Shown here: positions 14,001 through 35,300 of the stretch, piece by piece
How positions within the stretch are numbered: the stretch's first letter is position 1
Layout of the letters: the number at the start of each line of letters is the position of its first letter
Assembly: GCA_037576195.1 (NCBI GenBank)
Contig: CM075102.1
Span: 27,152,745-27,216,744, forward strand
Reading direction: 5' to 3'
DNA length: 64,000 nucleotides
Source of the DNA: Phytoseiulus persimilis
Taxonomy: Eukaryota > Arthropoda > Arachnida > Mesostigmata > Phytoseiidae
Made by a program: the position numbers and the translations under genes
Notes under the pieces: generated by a model
Databases searched by the model: none
Seen by the model: only the letters and a program-made list of their open reading frames with translations
Told to the model about the DNA's origin: nothing

Positions 14001-16078
14001 CTCTAAATACATGAAGCCACTAAGTTCCTGCCTTTCGTACAGTATGGACGAAATTGCTGCGCTCGGCTCGAGTTCCACGGACCTGACCTTCGGTGAAGTT
14101 TGGTCAGAAGAAACCCGTGTGTGGCCTCGTTTGTTAGTCGTTTGTTATTTCAGAAGCGAAAGTGTTATTATATCGGCGCACCCGTCGTCTCTTCTTCGTT
14201 CACTTCTGCGCTTGTTTGCCGCGGTCGCTTTTACTTTTTCGTCTTCTCCGTGTTGGCGGTACGCGCTTAGTCGCCTGATTTATTAGCGACCGAAACCGTT
14301 GCTGTTGCCGATAACGGGGCTTCGCTGTCTTCTGTTTTCGCTCCTCGTTTTTCTGATGGCTCATTGATTCATTTGTCTTCCCTCGGCGCTTCGCTCATCG
14401 CTGAGACGAGCAATCGATGCGAGCCCTCGATTGCGTCAGAACTCAAAATTTCGCCTTCCAGTCCTGTCATCCGGCATTCAGCTAGAATTGATTCCCTCGA
14501 CATCTGAAACACAGGGCTCGGCGGCGATGGCGCATGTTTTCGGGTAAACCTCTGGCTCTACCCTCGGTCGGCTGATTACTCCGATGCCATGACCCAGGTT
14601 CAGATCTCGAATCTCGCCGTTGTCCATTGCCAACTTGGAGCTGCTGCTCGTTCTGTCGTGCTGATGAAGTCGTTATGTGAGAACGGTTGATCTCGCGCCT
14701 TCCTTCTCACGGACGTCGCCCGCCTTGCTCAGACCCTCAGTTGTTTGGTGCTTGAATTGTTAGATGCTGCTCGGAGGGGACAGCCGCAGGCAAACGTTAC
14801 GACGTCGACGACAACGATCAAAACGGACGCTGCTGCTGCTGCTGTTGCCGGCGTTTCGTTGTATGCTGCGGTGGTTGTGTGCTGTAGAGTGGCGGTGGAG
14901 GTAGTGATGCTGCCGGCAGTCGAAGCAGCGGCATCGGGCAAGCCTGCCTTGTGGTCCGTTGCTTCGTTTGTCTGTCTCTCCGAACATTCGACCATCCGTC
15001 CGTCCGCTCAGCGGACGGGCGCACGGGCAGAAAGCAAAAGCCAACCGAACTACTGCCTGCGCAGGGACATCGACAGAAAACGAAGCAAGAACAACTACCG
15101 ACGGCAACGTCGACGACTACGTCGAATGGAATGAACTGAGCGAACAACCAACCCACCAGCCAGCAAGCCAGCCGAGCTCGGTGTTTGCGCGAGAAGAATT
15201 GAACCAAATGGAGCCATCACGAGTCAGCCGAGCCGACCATCCGAGGAAGCATCCGAGGAATCGGCAAGCCACCATCGCCACCGAGAAGTCACCAGGGCAA
15301 AGAATTTCAAAGACCAGCGTACGTTGTCGCTTTATGGCGGAGCACAAACCACATGCCCGGCGTGAACACTCAACGAAACTCACAATCGGCGAACAGGATA
15401 TAAACAAACGAAACATTTCAGCTTTAGCCGTCTTACCTTTGTTCAGCTCTTGCTCCTCTTGCCGCGGTCGCGCCGATCGGAACCGAACCTTCGGTTCCTC
15501 GGGAGGAACTCGGGACTGGCTCAGAACTTTATTCCCTCCTCACTCGCTTGGGTCTCTTCTTTCCTGATCTGGTCCCGACTAGTCCCATCCCCCTCCTGTT
15601 GGAAAATCTACTGTTCCACTCACGTGCCGAATCTATTGTACAACTCTGAGGATTGGCACTGTGACCTCGACTACTCATCTCCATTCAACCAAGAACAACC
15701 ACTTGATCGAGAGCAACTCCTCGTTGAACCATTGGTTGGACTGGAATCCGGCCTGCCGTGAGCAGTTTAGAGGAAGAGGATATTATCGCCTCGCCACAGG
15801 TGCAGCCACTGCCGAAGCTGGAATCCTTTACGTTGGTGAAGTCATTAATAGATTTGTACGCGGGCTGAAATGGAATTGAGCTCAGACAGGGAAAAATGAC
15901 AGTGTCTCGCTTGAAAGACTCGTGAGAACCGAGCTGTGCGCCGTCACCTCATTTCTATGCGAGCGCTCGACCATACCTGGCTTGCGTGCGATTGTTTCTG
16001 GTGTATGTTGTACAGCCACAGCAATCTTCCGTGATGAATCGAATACAAACTTTGTTTTAGACGAGCCAAGTGGTGAAC

Positions 16079-16094
16079 AGAGAGAGAGAGAGAG
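16079..16094. repeat. (AG)8 microsatellite
   Basis: Eight tandem AG units, directly followed by a GG. Confidence 0.85.
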
Positions 16095-16763
16095 GGAATT
16101 CAGGATGAAATCAGGGGACGAAATCTGTTCCCTCATTAAGACGGTCACTCGGTCCGTCAGTGTGTCGGGCAGTCGAGTTTCCGCCAATCTAGACGTAAAA
16201 CTGTTCAAAGCGACCGGAGGCACTGCACTTATGAGGGAGGCTCGTGATGACAGAGAAGATCATCGGAGCCAATCTGAAACGAGGGAATTCCTTGACTGCT
16301 CTACCTTTCTGCGTTCCTCCGACGTCACCTGTCAACCGGAGTCAATGCTAGGACTCACCGGCACAGGGCCATCGTATAAAACCCCGCCACCTCAGCCAGT
16401 GCTCGGTGATTGCCTCGCCTCGACATTTTCAGTGTGAGTCTGGTGCCCGTTCAGCTTTATTTCAGAGGAAACGAATTGTTCTTGAACGAGTTCCCCGACC
16501 GAAGAGGCAACGCACGACACGCGCTCGCGCGAGAATCATCGAAACAACGGGTCCGTCCGTCTCATCGAGTACAGGCGTGTGGGCGGTGAAAGCCAAATCA
16601 GTTCTCGGCGGAGCCATCACGTTCGCCGTCCCCTCATAATTGTCATCATTGATATATAATGAGGTCTTCATGTCTTCAGTCGCTCGAGAAATGCCTGCCT
16701 CCCTGCCTGCCTGATGTTCTCGACTGAGCCAAACGCTGCGCCAGCGACCGCTCGACCGATCGA

Positions 16764-17045
16764 TCAATCGAGGCTTTCTGCTTCTTCTTCTCCTCCCCAG
16801 TTTTGCTTGTTTTTTTGCCCCGAATGGCACTGCAAGAATTCACGGTTGACTTTTGGAATCTGTGGCTTCTGTAGTGCCTTCTGAGGCATTAATTCGTTCA
16901 TTGTTATGTTTTGCTGAGTTTTGAGACGAATTAGTTTGCTCTGAAGGTAAGTCTGCTCCAATATTTTGTTTGGTTCTCTTCCCACCAACTCTCCCAAGAG
17001 TGCCTCTGTGACATGGGTCGTGTTTCGGTACACGTTCGATGTCAT
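16764..17045 (-). CDS. weak candidate ORF or exon, unrecognised
   Basis: An ATG at 17045 opens a 93-codon minus-strand frame ending in TGA at 16764. The local GC content is lower than in the surroundings. The predicted peptide is polar, rich in Gln, Lys and Asn, with an acidic C-terminus. A second minus frame is open over part of the same DNA, so the coding frame is not certain. No family is recognised and no introns could be attached. Confidence 0.15.
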   Translation of the reverse strand: MTSNVYRNTTHVTEALLGELVGREPNKILEQTYLQSKLIRLKTQQNITMNELMPQKALQKPQIPKVNREFLQCHSGQKNKQNWGGEEEAESLD

Positions 17046-17362
17046 TCGACAATCGAATCATGCCACGAGTCGTACCATTTGTGAATACTCGTTCCACCAT
17101 CACGTTTGGATTCGCTGATCAGCCTCAGCTGAACACTTTGCACTGACTCAATCCTGTTTGCACTGCATGAAAGCGAGCGACGACAGCAATAGGCCCTAAC
17201 TCTCTCGGCCGAGTGCTTCGCTGCTAGGGTGAGTCAGCGAGGAATTCGGCGCCAGACAGGGTATAACGGAAGAACGTACTGCGAACGGGACGCGGTTCGT
17301 CCAAAAACGGTGCTGGATTCGCATTATTCACAGTGCGTGTGGCAGTGCGTTGTTTGGCACTA

Positions 17363-17397
17363 GCACATTTTTGTTGGAAACTAAGCCAAAAATGTGC
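17363..17397. repeat. 11-bp inverted repeat with 13-nt spacer
   Basis: The arms GCACATTTTTG (17363-17373) and its reverse complement (17387-17397) could form a hairpin. No T-run or gene end makes it a clear terminator, and this is a eukaryotic sequence, so only the symmetry is reported. Confidence 0.6.
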
Positions 17398-19134
17398 CGG
17401 TGTCGACTAATTTCACTTGCCAGGTCGTCGGAACGACTCCCACCCCACAACTAACAGAGCTTCTCCGTACCACGACGTCTTGTTCTCCAATGCTTCTTCC
17501 AGGGTCCTGGGATCAGTCCCTCCGCGTTTGGACCGAGTCAAGGACTTGGGGGGAACCCCATCCGAAGGATGGATTCGGGGCTTGTGACTCCGACTCGGTG
17601 TCGATTACAGGTTTTGACGACGAAGACAGCTTGAACGACTGTTCGGCGACTTCCTGCTATGCAGGCCTTCCACCGAATCCAGTCTAAACTGCCGGGTTAT
17701 CATCTCTTTGTTCCGAAGAAATTCGGATGTCCGTCTCGACGAAGACACTGTTTCAAACTCGCGACTACGTGGGCTCCTACTCATGGACGAACTCTTCCGT
17801 CCGAGCCTGCCGAGGCTTCGAAAAACTGCTCCACTGAGCTCTTCGTCGCAACGAGCGTCTCCAATCACTCGACTTCTGAACACTAGGCGACCTCCGCTGG
17901 GATCCTCTTTGGCCATGATCGGATATGAGAGTTCGGAGAGAGCTCTTCTGTTAGAATTCCATGAGTTGATCTTCCCCAATTTTCAGCTCAATGATGGTTT
18001 GAATCTGTCAGGTTATCTGATACTGTCTGTTCCAGGAGCCCTACGTCGTCGGCGGAGCCCTCAGAGCCAATACCATTGTGTTCTTTGAGGGTGTATCAGC
18101 AGGAAATGACACTCGGGCGTTAGACCGCCTCGTAGAGCTGGCAAACTTGATTCAGGCGCAGTTGCTTCATAAGTAGATCGAGGCAACGGCAAAAGCGAGA
18201 GACTCAATTTTACACTGTCAATGAATCTACCCGCCTCGAGGCTTCGTTCGACGTTGCTGACCTCGATGCAGTCCGGGCGGGAATACAACGGACCCAGTCA
18301 TTGAACTGAATCTTCCCACGAAATCGGCGTTTTCCGTGCTACTGCGAACCTGCCTCAGTTGCTCGAGGTTCTCTAGAGGGGACAACATCGATCGGTTGTT
18401 GAATCGACCCACCGATCGGCGTTGACTACCTAGGCAACCGAGGACTCGGACAAGAAACTCGGCCAACACAACACATTATGAGCAACAACGCTGGGTTCAA
18501 AGTAGGGGAATCTTTGTCATATACCTCGTCGATTAGCACCGACTTATGCCAGCCTCAAGTCGCCCGAAGCATCAATCATTCGTGGATTCCACCGCCAAAA
18601 TTGTTTGGCGATGTTTTACTCCAGCCCAATTCCAAAATTTTCCGGCGATACGGTCTAATATTCACTGCCTTGTTCGCTTTCTGACTTTCAATACGAATCA
18701 ATGGATTCCGAGCTCACAAAGTTCGTTCGCCACGAGATTCAAACTCGGGACCGATCAGAAGCTAGACGCTCTTTGGGATCAATGGCGTCGTTGCTGTGTT
18801 CTACTAAGCGCATTCCGAAGAGGAATCGTTTCCGAGCTGATTTTCCTCTATCTTCACCGGAAACAAAAAGCCGGTGAACTCGGTCAACCAACCTGGAGCA
18901 TAAGAAAACCGAGACGAAGACGCTCAACCTTGTTACCTATTGGCACCATATCGCCTTCATGTGTTCCTCGTTTGAATGGATGATGGCACAACTGGAACCT
19001 AGCTGAGAATCAGTCCAAGAATCGTGGTCTTCTGTGCATCATTTTTTTGCATTTCTCTGTGTGCGCGAACAAGTGAGCTGGCGACCCCGCGCTTTTCCTC
19101 GCAGAATAAGTTCATGTCAAGCGTGGAATTTGTT

Positions 19135-19446
19135 CTACCATTCTACCTGGGATTCTCGCACAATGGCGTTGCCGAAGCGTTTCATTGTAGATAAAAAAAA
19201 ATCAGCCCAGGCTCCCCGAGCCGGCCGGACGCCGACCAGCTTCGACCGAGTCACGTTCAGCAAATCGTAAAATGGCATCAGAATCTGTCGCGATAGCGGG
19301 ACTGATTTCACGTAACGAATCCACTGCACGGTATGCACCGTGACGTTCAGCTCGGGATCCGCGACGAGCGTCACATTCATTAATGCCCGTGTTCCAGCGG
19401 AAACGATGTTCCTGCTCGAAGATTCTCCCGCGTGACGGCTTAGCTC
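19135..19446 (-). CDS. candidate terminal exon of an unidentified minus-strand gene
   Basis: On the minus strand an acceptor-like TTTCGCTCATCAG ends at 19447. It is followed by a frame that stays open to a TAG at 19135-19137, about 103 codons. Third positions are C/G-rich in a way resembling the confident genes of the window. An internal ATG at 19380 could instead be a start. The peptide contains a hydrophobic-aromatic segment (VQWIRYVKSVPLSRQILMPF) and then a basic stretch, with no domain I recognise. Upstream minus-strand exons could not be connected. It may be the 3' end of a gene lying back to back with POLQ, or chance. Confidence 0.25.
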   Translation of the reverse strand, partial: ELSRHAGESSSRNIVSAGTRALMNVTLVADPELNVTVHTVQWIRYVKSVPLSRQILMPFYDLLNVTRSKLVGVRPARGAWADFFLSTMKRFGNAIVRESQVEW

Positions 19447-20850
19447 TGATGAGCGAAATCATTCGTCACTTCAAGCTGTCACTTCTGATACATTGTGTCA
19501 AATCAAGGATGCCTCGGGAGGCAGGGGCACGCGGACCGCAATCATAAAACCATTGATGCCAGATTGAAAGGCTTCAGAACTTGTACAGAAAAACTGCATC
19601 CCGAAAATTTGTTCGTCAGAAACGTTTCGTCAATGTTCGGAGCCGAACCTCAGACTGCTTTAGAGGCCACTAATCAGCGCAGTCCACGTGACCCATGAGT
19701 TCTCGTAAAAGACAAGCTGAGATTGCAATATCCGCTGCTACGCCGAGGCCAACGAAATGGCGACAGCTCACAGAGCAGGATTCATCTCTCATTTCGGAGG
19801 CTCGGACTTTCTTTCCATCAAAACTTACCCTAGAATTAACCGTCAGCGATCTGCTGCGGTGAGCTTGACTATGCTTGCTATGAATAATAAAAATTGTGGA
19901 ATCAGCTCTGCTTCTTCCATGAGTTCTCACAGACGAGTATATGAAGTTCGACGGATGATCGATGCCAGTGGAAGATGATAAATAATTGTTCCCTCGCAGC
20001 TAGCAGGATCGCAGGTCAGGAACAGGAATCTCAGCTGATCGGTAACTTTGGTAACTCATTCCTTTAGATCCTTCTCAATTCCTCGAGACATCTTTGACGG
20101 ATTCGAGCGTTCGCGTCTCAATGAAGGACAGAACGACGTTGGGAGTTTTCTGGTCTTGACTATAGGAACTTTTCTGCTTCGTCGACTATCTGTGGTGTTT
20201 CCCGATGACGACCGAGGGAAAGATTCTATGGGTGAACAGAAGGAAATTGTCGATGGGACACACCTTCCAAGCTTAGCTTTTCACTAGGGAAAGGGACGGT
20301 TCGTGTCGGACGGGTGCCCGAAGGAACTTGCAAAACCCCGGAAATAACGTTTCCTCGCAGTTTCACCCATCCAGAGTAACGATCGAGAAGAAAAAAAGAT
20401 CAGACGGTTTCTCTCGGAACCAGTCCCGGAATCCATTGCAGCGGGATTCTCCAGCTGTATCGTCGTGATTCATCTTGACGAGAATTCCCACCTCACTGTG
20501 CGGTCGGCCGGATGAACTGCACGGTCGGCCTATGTTATGAACGCATCCAGATGACCGCGCCAGACGTCTGCCTAAAGACCTCCCGGTCGCGGCGCTGCCA
20601 ATGGATTCTTCTCTGAGACGACGAATGTAAAATAGCAGACTGCAGCCCGCCTAACCGAAAAATTCCAAAATTTCTATATCGAGGCCAGTCAGCTGTTATA
20701 GCGTGTTCGTTGGACACTTCCGAACCCGGGGCGTCAAACTCTGCGGAAGCCCACGGAATGGTTCTCTGATACTGAAAACTTCAACTTTCCTCTCTCACGT
20801 AGAGTATTCAAGAGACTCCCGAAGAGTGATCCCCCGGAGGCAACATAAGA

Positions 20851-29461
<8,611 letters not shown>

Positions 29462-32341
29462 CTGAAGCTTTTCCTCCGCATCGGAAGGCTTCGTGGAGCT
29501 CAAGCTCAATTGTTTTAGACCTTAATTCTACAGAAAAGTTGATGGCTTAGTTTTAGGTAACAAATTTCTATAGAGTTTATATTGTGCTCAGAGCCAATGG
29601 CTCTCTGCGTTTCGTGATGGAACTTTGATTCTCGGAAATCAATGATTTTATGTACTGTTATGGATACTTTTCCAAAAACTTGACCCTGATAGGGAAGCGA
29701 CCTATGCAGTCTTATAAAAAAAACTTCGTGGACGAGCTTTGGTCGATGTCTTCATTGCGTTTTCTGGAAACTCGTCCGGGGAGGAACCTTTCTCTCGTTT
29801 CCAAAATTAGGAATGAGAGGGAATGGAAAATACTCCATAGGCTACATAAGGAAGGGAAGACAACCAGCAAGGGTGGTGCGAAACGTGGTTTATTATTACA
29901 AGGTTTCATTTGAACTCAAGACTCGTGCTGCTTTTCGAATCTCAAAGCTTCAAACGGAAATGGCGTTTCTTACCCTTCTGATATGGATCACTTGCGAACA
30001 GCCTTCGATTTGAACTCGCTAGGCTCGGAGTTTTGGCTTCAACAATTCTTTGCTAGATTATAATCCGTGTAAGATACAGTTCGGATCAAATCGTGCTTCA
30101 TCGTTTTCTGTTAGCTGGACGACATTTGAATGATTCCGGGTACGAATTTTTCCGAAGATATCAACCCTTTCCCTATGACTAGATTTTTGTTCCCAGGTGA
30201 AAGACCTCTGATATGTAAACTATCGTGGCCAGTTCGTGGAGCATGTTCTGGAATTCGTTTCTGTTCATGAACCCGAATCACATCACGGCCATCACTTGCC
30301 CTCTATCACGTCACGTCGTCGAGGGTCTCCTTGTCTTCGTTATTGACGATCTCTTCACTTGACAATCACAGGTTTTGCTATGTTTTGTACAACGCTTGGA
30401 TTCTGAAATGACCGCGCCGAATTCGTTGGGCCGATTGATTTTTCGATCGGAATCAAAAGGGAAGAGTCTTCATCTGACATGAGGTCACGTGTTCCGCTTT
30501 CGAAAGGGACTATGTTGTTGCTGTTTTCTGTGGGTGCTGCTGCCCCCGGTCCCGCCGTCAAGCCCGTTATCCAAAGCCAATGGCGACAAGAAGGAGGAAT
30601 CGTCACAGGCTTCGAGGCCGGTGAGTTCACGGACCAAATGGTTTTGCTCCAAGAACAGATCGCACGAGCCGTTACTTGGGTTTGGACACACCAAGAAGGC
30701 TTGTAGCCACAGAACCGAGTTCAGGTCAACTGTTACTTTCCCCGCCCAGAACGCAGACACTTCTAGAACTTACACACCAAGGAGAATTGGGATCCTTCTC
30801 CATTGATCCTTCTCCGCTTCACGAACTCGAGTTTGCTACATGGCTCCTTGGTTAGCCGATCATTTCAAATATCTGGGGACGGTTCCCCTCTCATGCATCT
30901 GACATGAATTAATGGAAGATTTATCACACGTTTTCGTAGCCATTTTGTCCGGGAATTCGCGACGATACTCAACCTCGTAGATCATTGCAGGGAAGACTTG
31001 TGAAAATTGCATGTTTCTTGTGAGCCGTATGAGAGGAAATTGATGCAGTTATGGCACGCCGAAAGGGAGCTCCAGTCATAAGAGCCGAAGAGCCGGATTC
31101 GCTGAACTGTTTCGCATCGATCAACTGAACTGATCGTACCAGGCTGAGTTATCGTCTTGGGTCGAATATAATTTGATACGTAGTCTCTGTTCCCACTCTT
31201 TCCGAGCCTTAAACACTACATGTATAGAACTGCTGACTCACCATTACGGACCTCCACCGTCTATCTCCGTTCGCATCTGCATAGAGGCTTGAGCCTTGTC
31301 TTACCCTCGTATAATAGCGGCAACCCTCATCTCTCTATGGACAGGGATTCATACACGCTGTGTCTCTGTGTCGATGTGATGCTCCCAACTAATATATATT
31401 AGATTGAGATTACATTCCTAAACGAATATCATTTTGTACTTAATCCAGTCATTCACGCGGACCGGGAACCTTTCGCAGGTCAGAGCCCGTCGGCGAGCTT
31501 TTCCCTTTTCTACTTCACCAACCTTCACTTCATCCACACCGAGTATCACGAGTGCTCGCGGAAACTCGGGAAACACTCGTTGCGCCGGAAGCTGCTTGCG
31601 AACCGATGTGTTTCATGTCTACGCTCGACTCTTCGCACCCTTCAGAAATCCTTCCAGGTCCTAGAGTTTCGACCTACCCGAGAAACCTGCTGCCTGGAGC
31701 AGCAAACTCTCAACCAACAAATGTTTCCAACAATATTACCTGTATCAGGACCGTCTGCTGTGTCGTCACTCGAGAAACAGTGTTTAGTAATCTATATAAA
31801 ACGATGCTTGAATGTTGCGAGGTCAGCCTCCCGGAAACGTGAGTACATGTCAGTCGAAGGCTTCAAGTATCGCGTCTTTCGAGGGAGCATCGTCGAAAAC
31901 TCGCAAGCCACTCTGCTGAACGTTCGTGGAAGGTCCACGCAAGGGATAACTCGCCGATATTGGTACAATTAATACTGGGCCAAGAGTTGCTCGCTCGGTT
32001 ACGAGTCAGCGAGCCAAACTTCGCCGGCGAATCGTCATGACTTGAGGAAAATGTTGACAGTTTCATCTCCTGCTCCGTATTTCTTGGTCGCGCAATTCAT
32101 ATCCGTGATGTCTTCGAATCCTCAGAATCATCATTAGTATTGCTGTCATTGAAATCCTCGGTAAAAACTGGAATTTCTATTTGAGCCGAAGAGAATTGAG
32201 CGCGATTCGTTGTCGACGTCTGTTCTACCCGTCCGTTTTTTTTCGGTTCCGGCCAAAGAAGACTTCACGTTGTACTGCCTAAACAGCTGCTATTCGGCCG
32301 AGCAGAGACGTCCGCGGTTTTTGACACGGGAACTCTCGATC
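29462..32341. other. intergenic between convergent POLQ and LAP gene ends
   Basis: I see no gene here. POLQ ends at 29461 (+) and the LRR gene ends at 32342 (-), so the 3' untranslated regions of both must fall here. Open frames are short and unsupported. I looked on the minus strand for a PDZ domain that would extend the LRR gene and found none. Confidence 0.6.
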
Positions 32342-35300
32342 TCAAACTGGGTCTGCCTTGACGGTGCCGTTGGCGGGTGGAGATATCACTTCGGGAGGTT
32401 CTGGGGAAAGAGCGAACGGTACTGAGCGGCGGTTCCACGCAGCGATTTGCGAAACTCGCGAACCCGTCTGGAAGCGCTCGAGAAATAGAAGAAACTCACC
32501 CGTGGCGATGGTCACGTGACTGGACGTGTGGTGCGGTGTGCTCTGACCTGTAGGTGACTGAGCCAAAAGATTCCCAGTGCCTGTCGGCTGCTGAGTGACA
32601 GTGCCGTCTTGTTGTGCGGGAGCTCCCCCCTGTCTGTTTTGCAGCAGGCGCATGTGCCGTGCACGGAGTTCTTTGGGGTAAGGAGTGGGCGAGCGCACGA
32701 GCTTCGCCCCTGCCTTGCCCAACGAATCGCCAAGGAACTGTATGCGTCCCTCCCGTTCGCGTTCGGCGGATCCTGTCGGCGTCAAGCTGGGAAAATAGAA
32801 AACTTGCTCACCGATTCCTGCTCTCAACCTGCATCCGCGACCTCGATATACTGCTCTTGTCGGAGCGCTCTCTGATAGCATGATGGGCTACGCCAGAAAC
32901 AAGTAACGAGGTCATACCGTTCAGTGCTGGAGCTGTAACCTCCTTCTTGGGGAAGCAGATAACAAGTAAGCCTCCTTTGACCGGTGGCATCCTCCGATTG
33001 CAGGAGAATGAGGGGCTTCGTTTGATTTTCCGAGAGCCATAGAGCGTCAAGCTGCGTGAGCCTCGTCAGCGTTGCCGGGAGATATCTGCAGCCGGCATTA
33101 GCATCGAACTATCATTAATGCACGAGGGAATCTAGTGTCCCGACAACAGGACAGCGAGTCTTCCAAGAACCCGATTCCACTCCTCTTTTCTGCCCTCTCC
33201 ACGCTCTTACCGTAAGCGATTAGCTGAAACGCTGAGAACTTTCAGATTCGATAGATGGCCGATTTCGTCCGGCAAATCGACGAGCCTGTTGTCTCTCGCC
33301 GACAGAATTTTCAACTCGTTGCATGAACCAATTTCGGCGGGGATTTCATCCAACCAATTTGAGTCGACCATCAACAGTGACAACTGTCGCAGATGCCCAA
33401 TGGTTCCTGGGGACGGACAGGGGTTAGAACTCTCCGAGCAGACATTGCGAGAGCCGACTCCGCGAAACTCTCCGGCCGTTCCGCTTACCAGGCAAAAATT
33501 CGATGTGGTTTCCGTTGGCGATGAGCTCTTCCAATTGCGAGCAGTAACCGAGGGAGTCGGGGAGGCCCAAGAGCTGATTATCGTCAGCGCGAAGCGTCGT
33601 TAGTTTGGTGAGTTTGCCGATTGTTTCGGGGAATCGCGTGAGACGGTTCGAGGAAACCGTGAGGTCCACCAGATTCGAGAGATTTTTGAAAGCGTTGTCT
33701 TCTATGCACGAAATTCGGTTGTTCGAGGCATCCAGGTATCGCAGCTGTTGCAAATTTCCAAGGAAGCCTGGGAGATAGGAGAGCCGATTGCTGTCACACC
33801 AAAGCTCCGTCAACGAAACGAGAGACCCCACGACTTCGGGCTGTAAATCGAAAAATTCAGGCTTCAGGGTCCAGGTCGACAAACGGAAGTCGAAAAGAGC
33901 CACCGAGAAAACCCGGCTCAAGCAGAATATTCGAGTTAAGAAAGAGCTGGTTCTCGAGCCGTAGGTGGAAACCTGCACGTCACGATAACCACGTCATTAT
34001 CTAATGGCTCGATGGTCTGATTGCTAAGACGGGGGGGGGGGGCTCGCTTTCCCACTTTTCCCGAGTCGAATCCCTTCCGACTGCAGGAACTCAACCCGAT
34101 CTGTCCCCCTCGAGATGCAATCGGCAGTCCGGAATGATTTTTAATGACGCACGCAGTCCTGATGACATCGCTTCCCCGATTAATGATGGTTGATGAGGGA
34201 TGGAAGGATCGCATTTCAAATCCGGCTTGGGTGACGTTCCGAATTCAAGCAAGTCAAATCTGGACGACCCCGAGCGGGATCGAGTCCATCGTGCCTAACA
34301 GACAGTCGCGAGAGCACGGAGCCATGCGTCCAAGCATGCGCCGGCTCGAATCCAGTCCAACGGGGACGTCGGAACGAATGACGGTACTTTTTTCGGCATG
34401 ACAGAATCGCGGTTTGACTCGGCCAACGCGACTTCAACATCGAGAGGACGGCTTTTCGCAGCGGAGGAAACGTCGATGGACACAACCCGTGGGATCGTCC
34501 GTTCACGACGTCACGGAGAGCGAGTCATGAAGCGCTACATTGAAGGTCACCGGTCTTCCCTTGGTTAACGGAAAGAAAACCGCGGATGTGCGGCTCCGGT
34601 TGCTCAAGAATCGGCTGACGGTCGAGCTCGCTCGCGAGCCATCCAACGTCACGATGCTGCGATGTTTTGATAGAGGAGGCAGGGAAAACACCAGCTCAGA
34701 CTCCAGCATAACAAGTGAGAGCTGCGGTCAGATCTGTATCATCTCGAAGTTGGGATTTGCGTTTCACGGGCCAGATACTGCGCCATGCGCCCGCTGACGA
34801 CGTCCGTGGCTCCACGCTGTCTGTTGGTGTTGTTCTCCGAGAGTTGGTCATCTGGCGTGAAAGTTTTGATGACACTAGTAAAGCGCGACATCCTGCTCTG
34901 CGGATCCACAATGCACAATACGTAAGCCCAGGAATTGCTTTTTGCGATGGCAGCCAGATTCAGGACCCCGGACTCCGCAGCCACTCGTGCGATCTTTCCG
35001 AGATGCTCTGATCGACTTGGACTTGGCGACTCGCGTCAGATTCTCAGCCGTAAAGAGACTTTCCTCGAGATCCGGATCGAGTCGACATCAAAGACGCCGC
35101 TGGGTCGATACTCGGAGAAACCCCATTCCTGAGATTGCGGAACTGACGACGGAATCCTAGACAGCCGCAGTCGGATCGGTCGAGTCCGAATTCATCGTGC
35201 GGGATCCGATTTCCCCGCGGCTCAAGCTCCATGCGAAATTCCCCGTTACCGATACTCCCGCCCGCCGGGCAAGTGTTCGCATATTGTAATACACACATCT

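Larger units (their letters stand above)
1..20850. other. gene-poor, GC-rich stretch with cryptic tetranucleotide repetition
   Basis: No exon chain with a recognisable domain could be built on either strand over these 20.8 kb. Open frames occur on both strands of the same DNA, which is usual for GC-rich sequence and gives no coding evidence. Short runs of TACC, CAGT, GGAC, GCGA and TGCC units recur, above all in 2.4-11.1 kb. Long U-rich or GC-rich patches alternate. The stretch may be intergenic, or introns and untranslated exons of a large gene extending left of the window. A few patches that read as possible exons are listed separately at low confidence. Confidence 0.5.

Noticed and set aside
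13830-14078. Minus-strand frame with a patterned sequence (EFAELFSERMIPEVCREEVQ)
   Set aside because: It looks protein-like, but the opposite strand is also open for over 110 codons. There is no ATG at its start and no acceptor or partner exon was found.
34216-34506. Minus-strand 96-codon frame in the LAP intron
   Set aside because: It is Arg/Ser/Pro-rich, with no start context or domain. A frame on the opposite strand is equally open.
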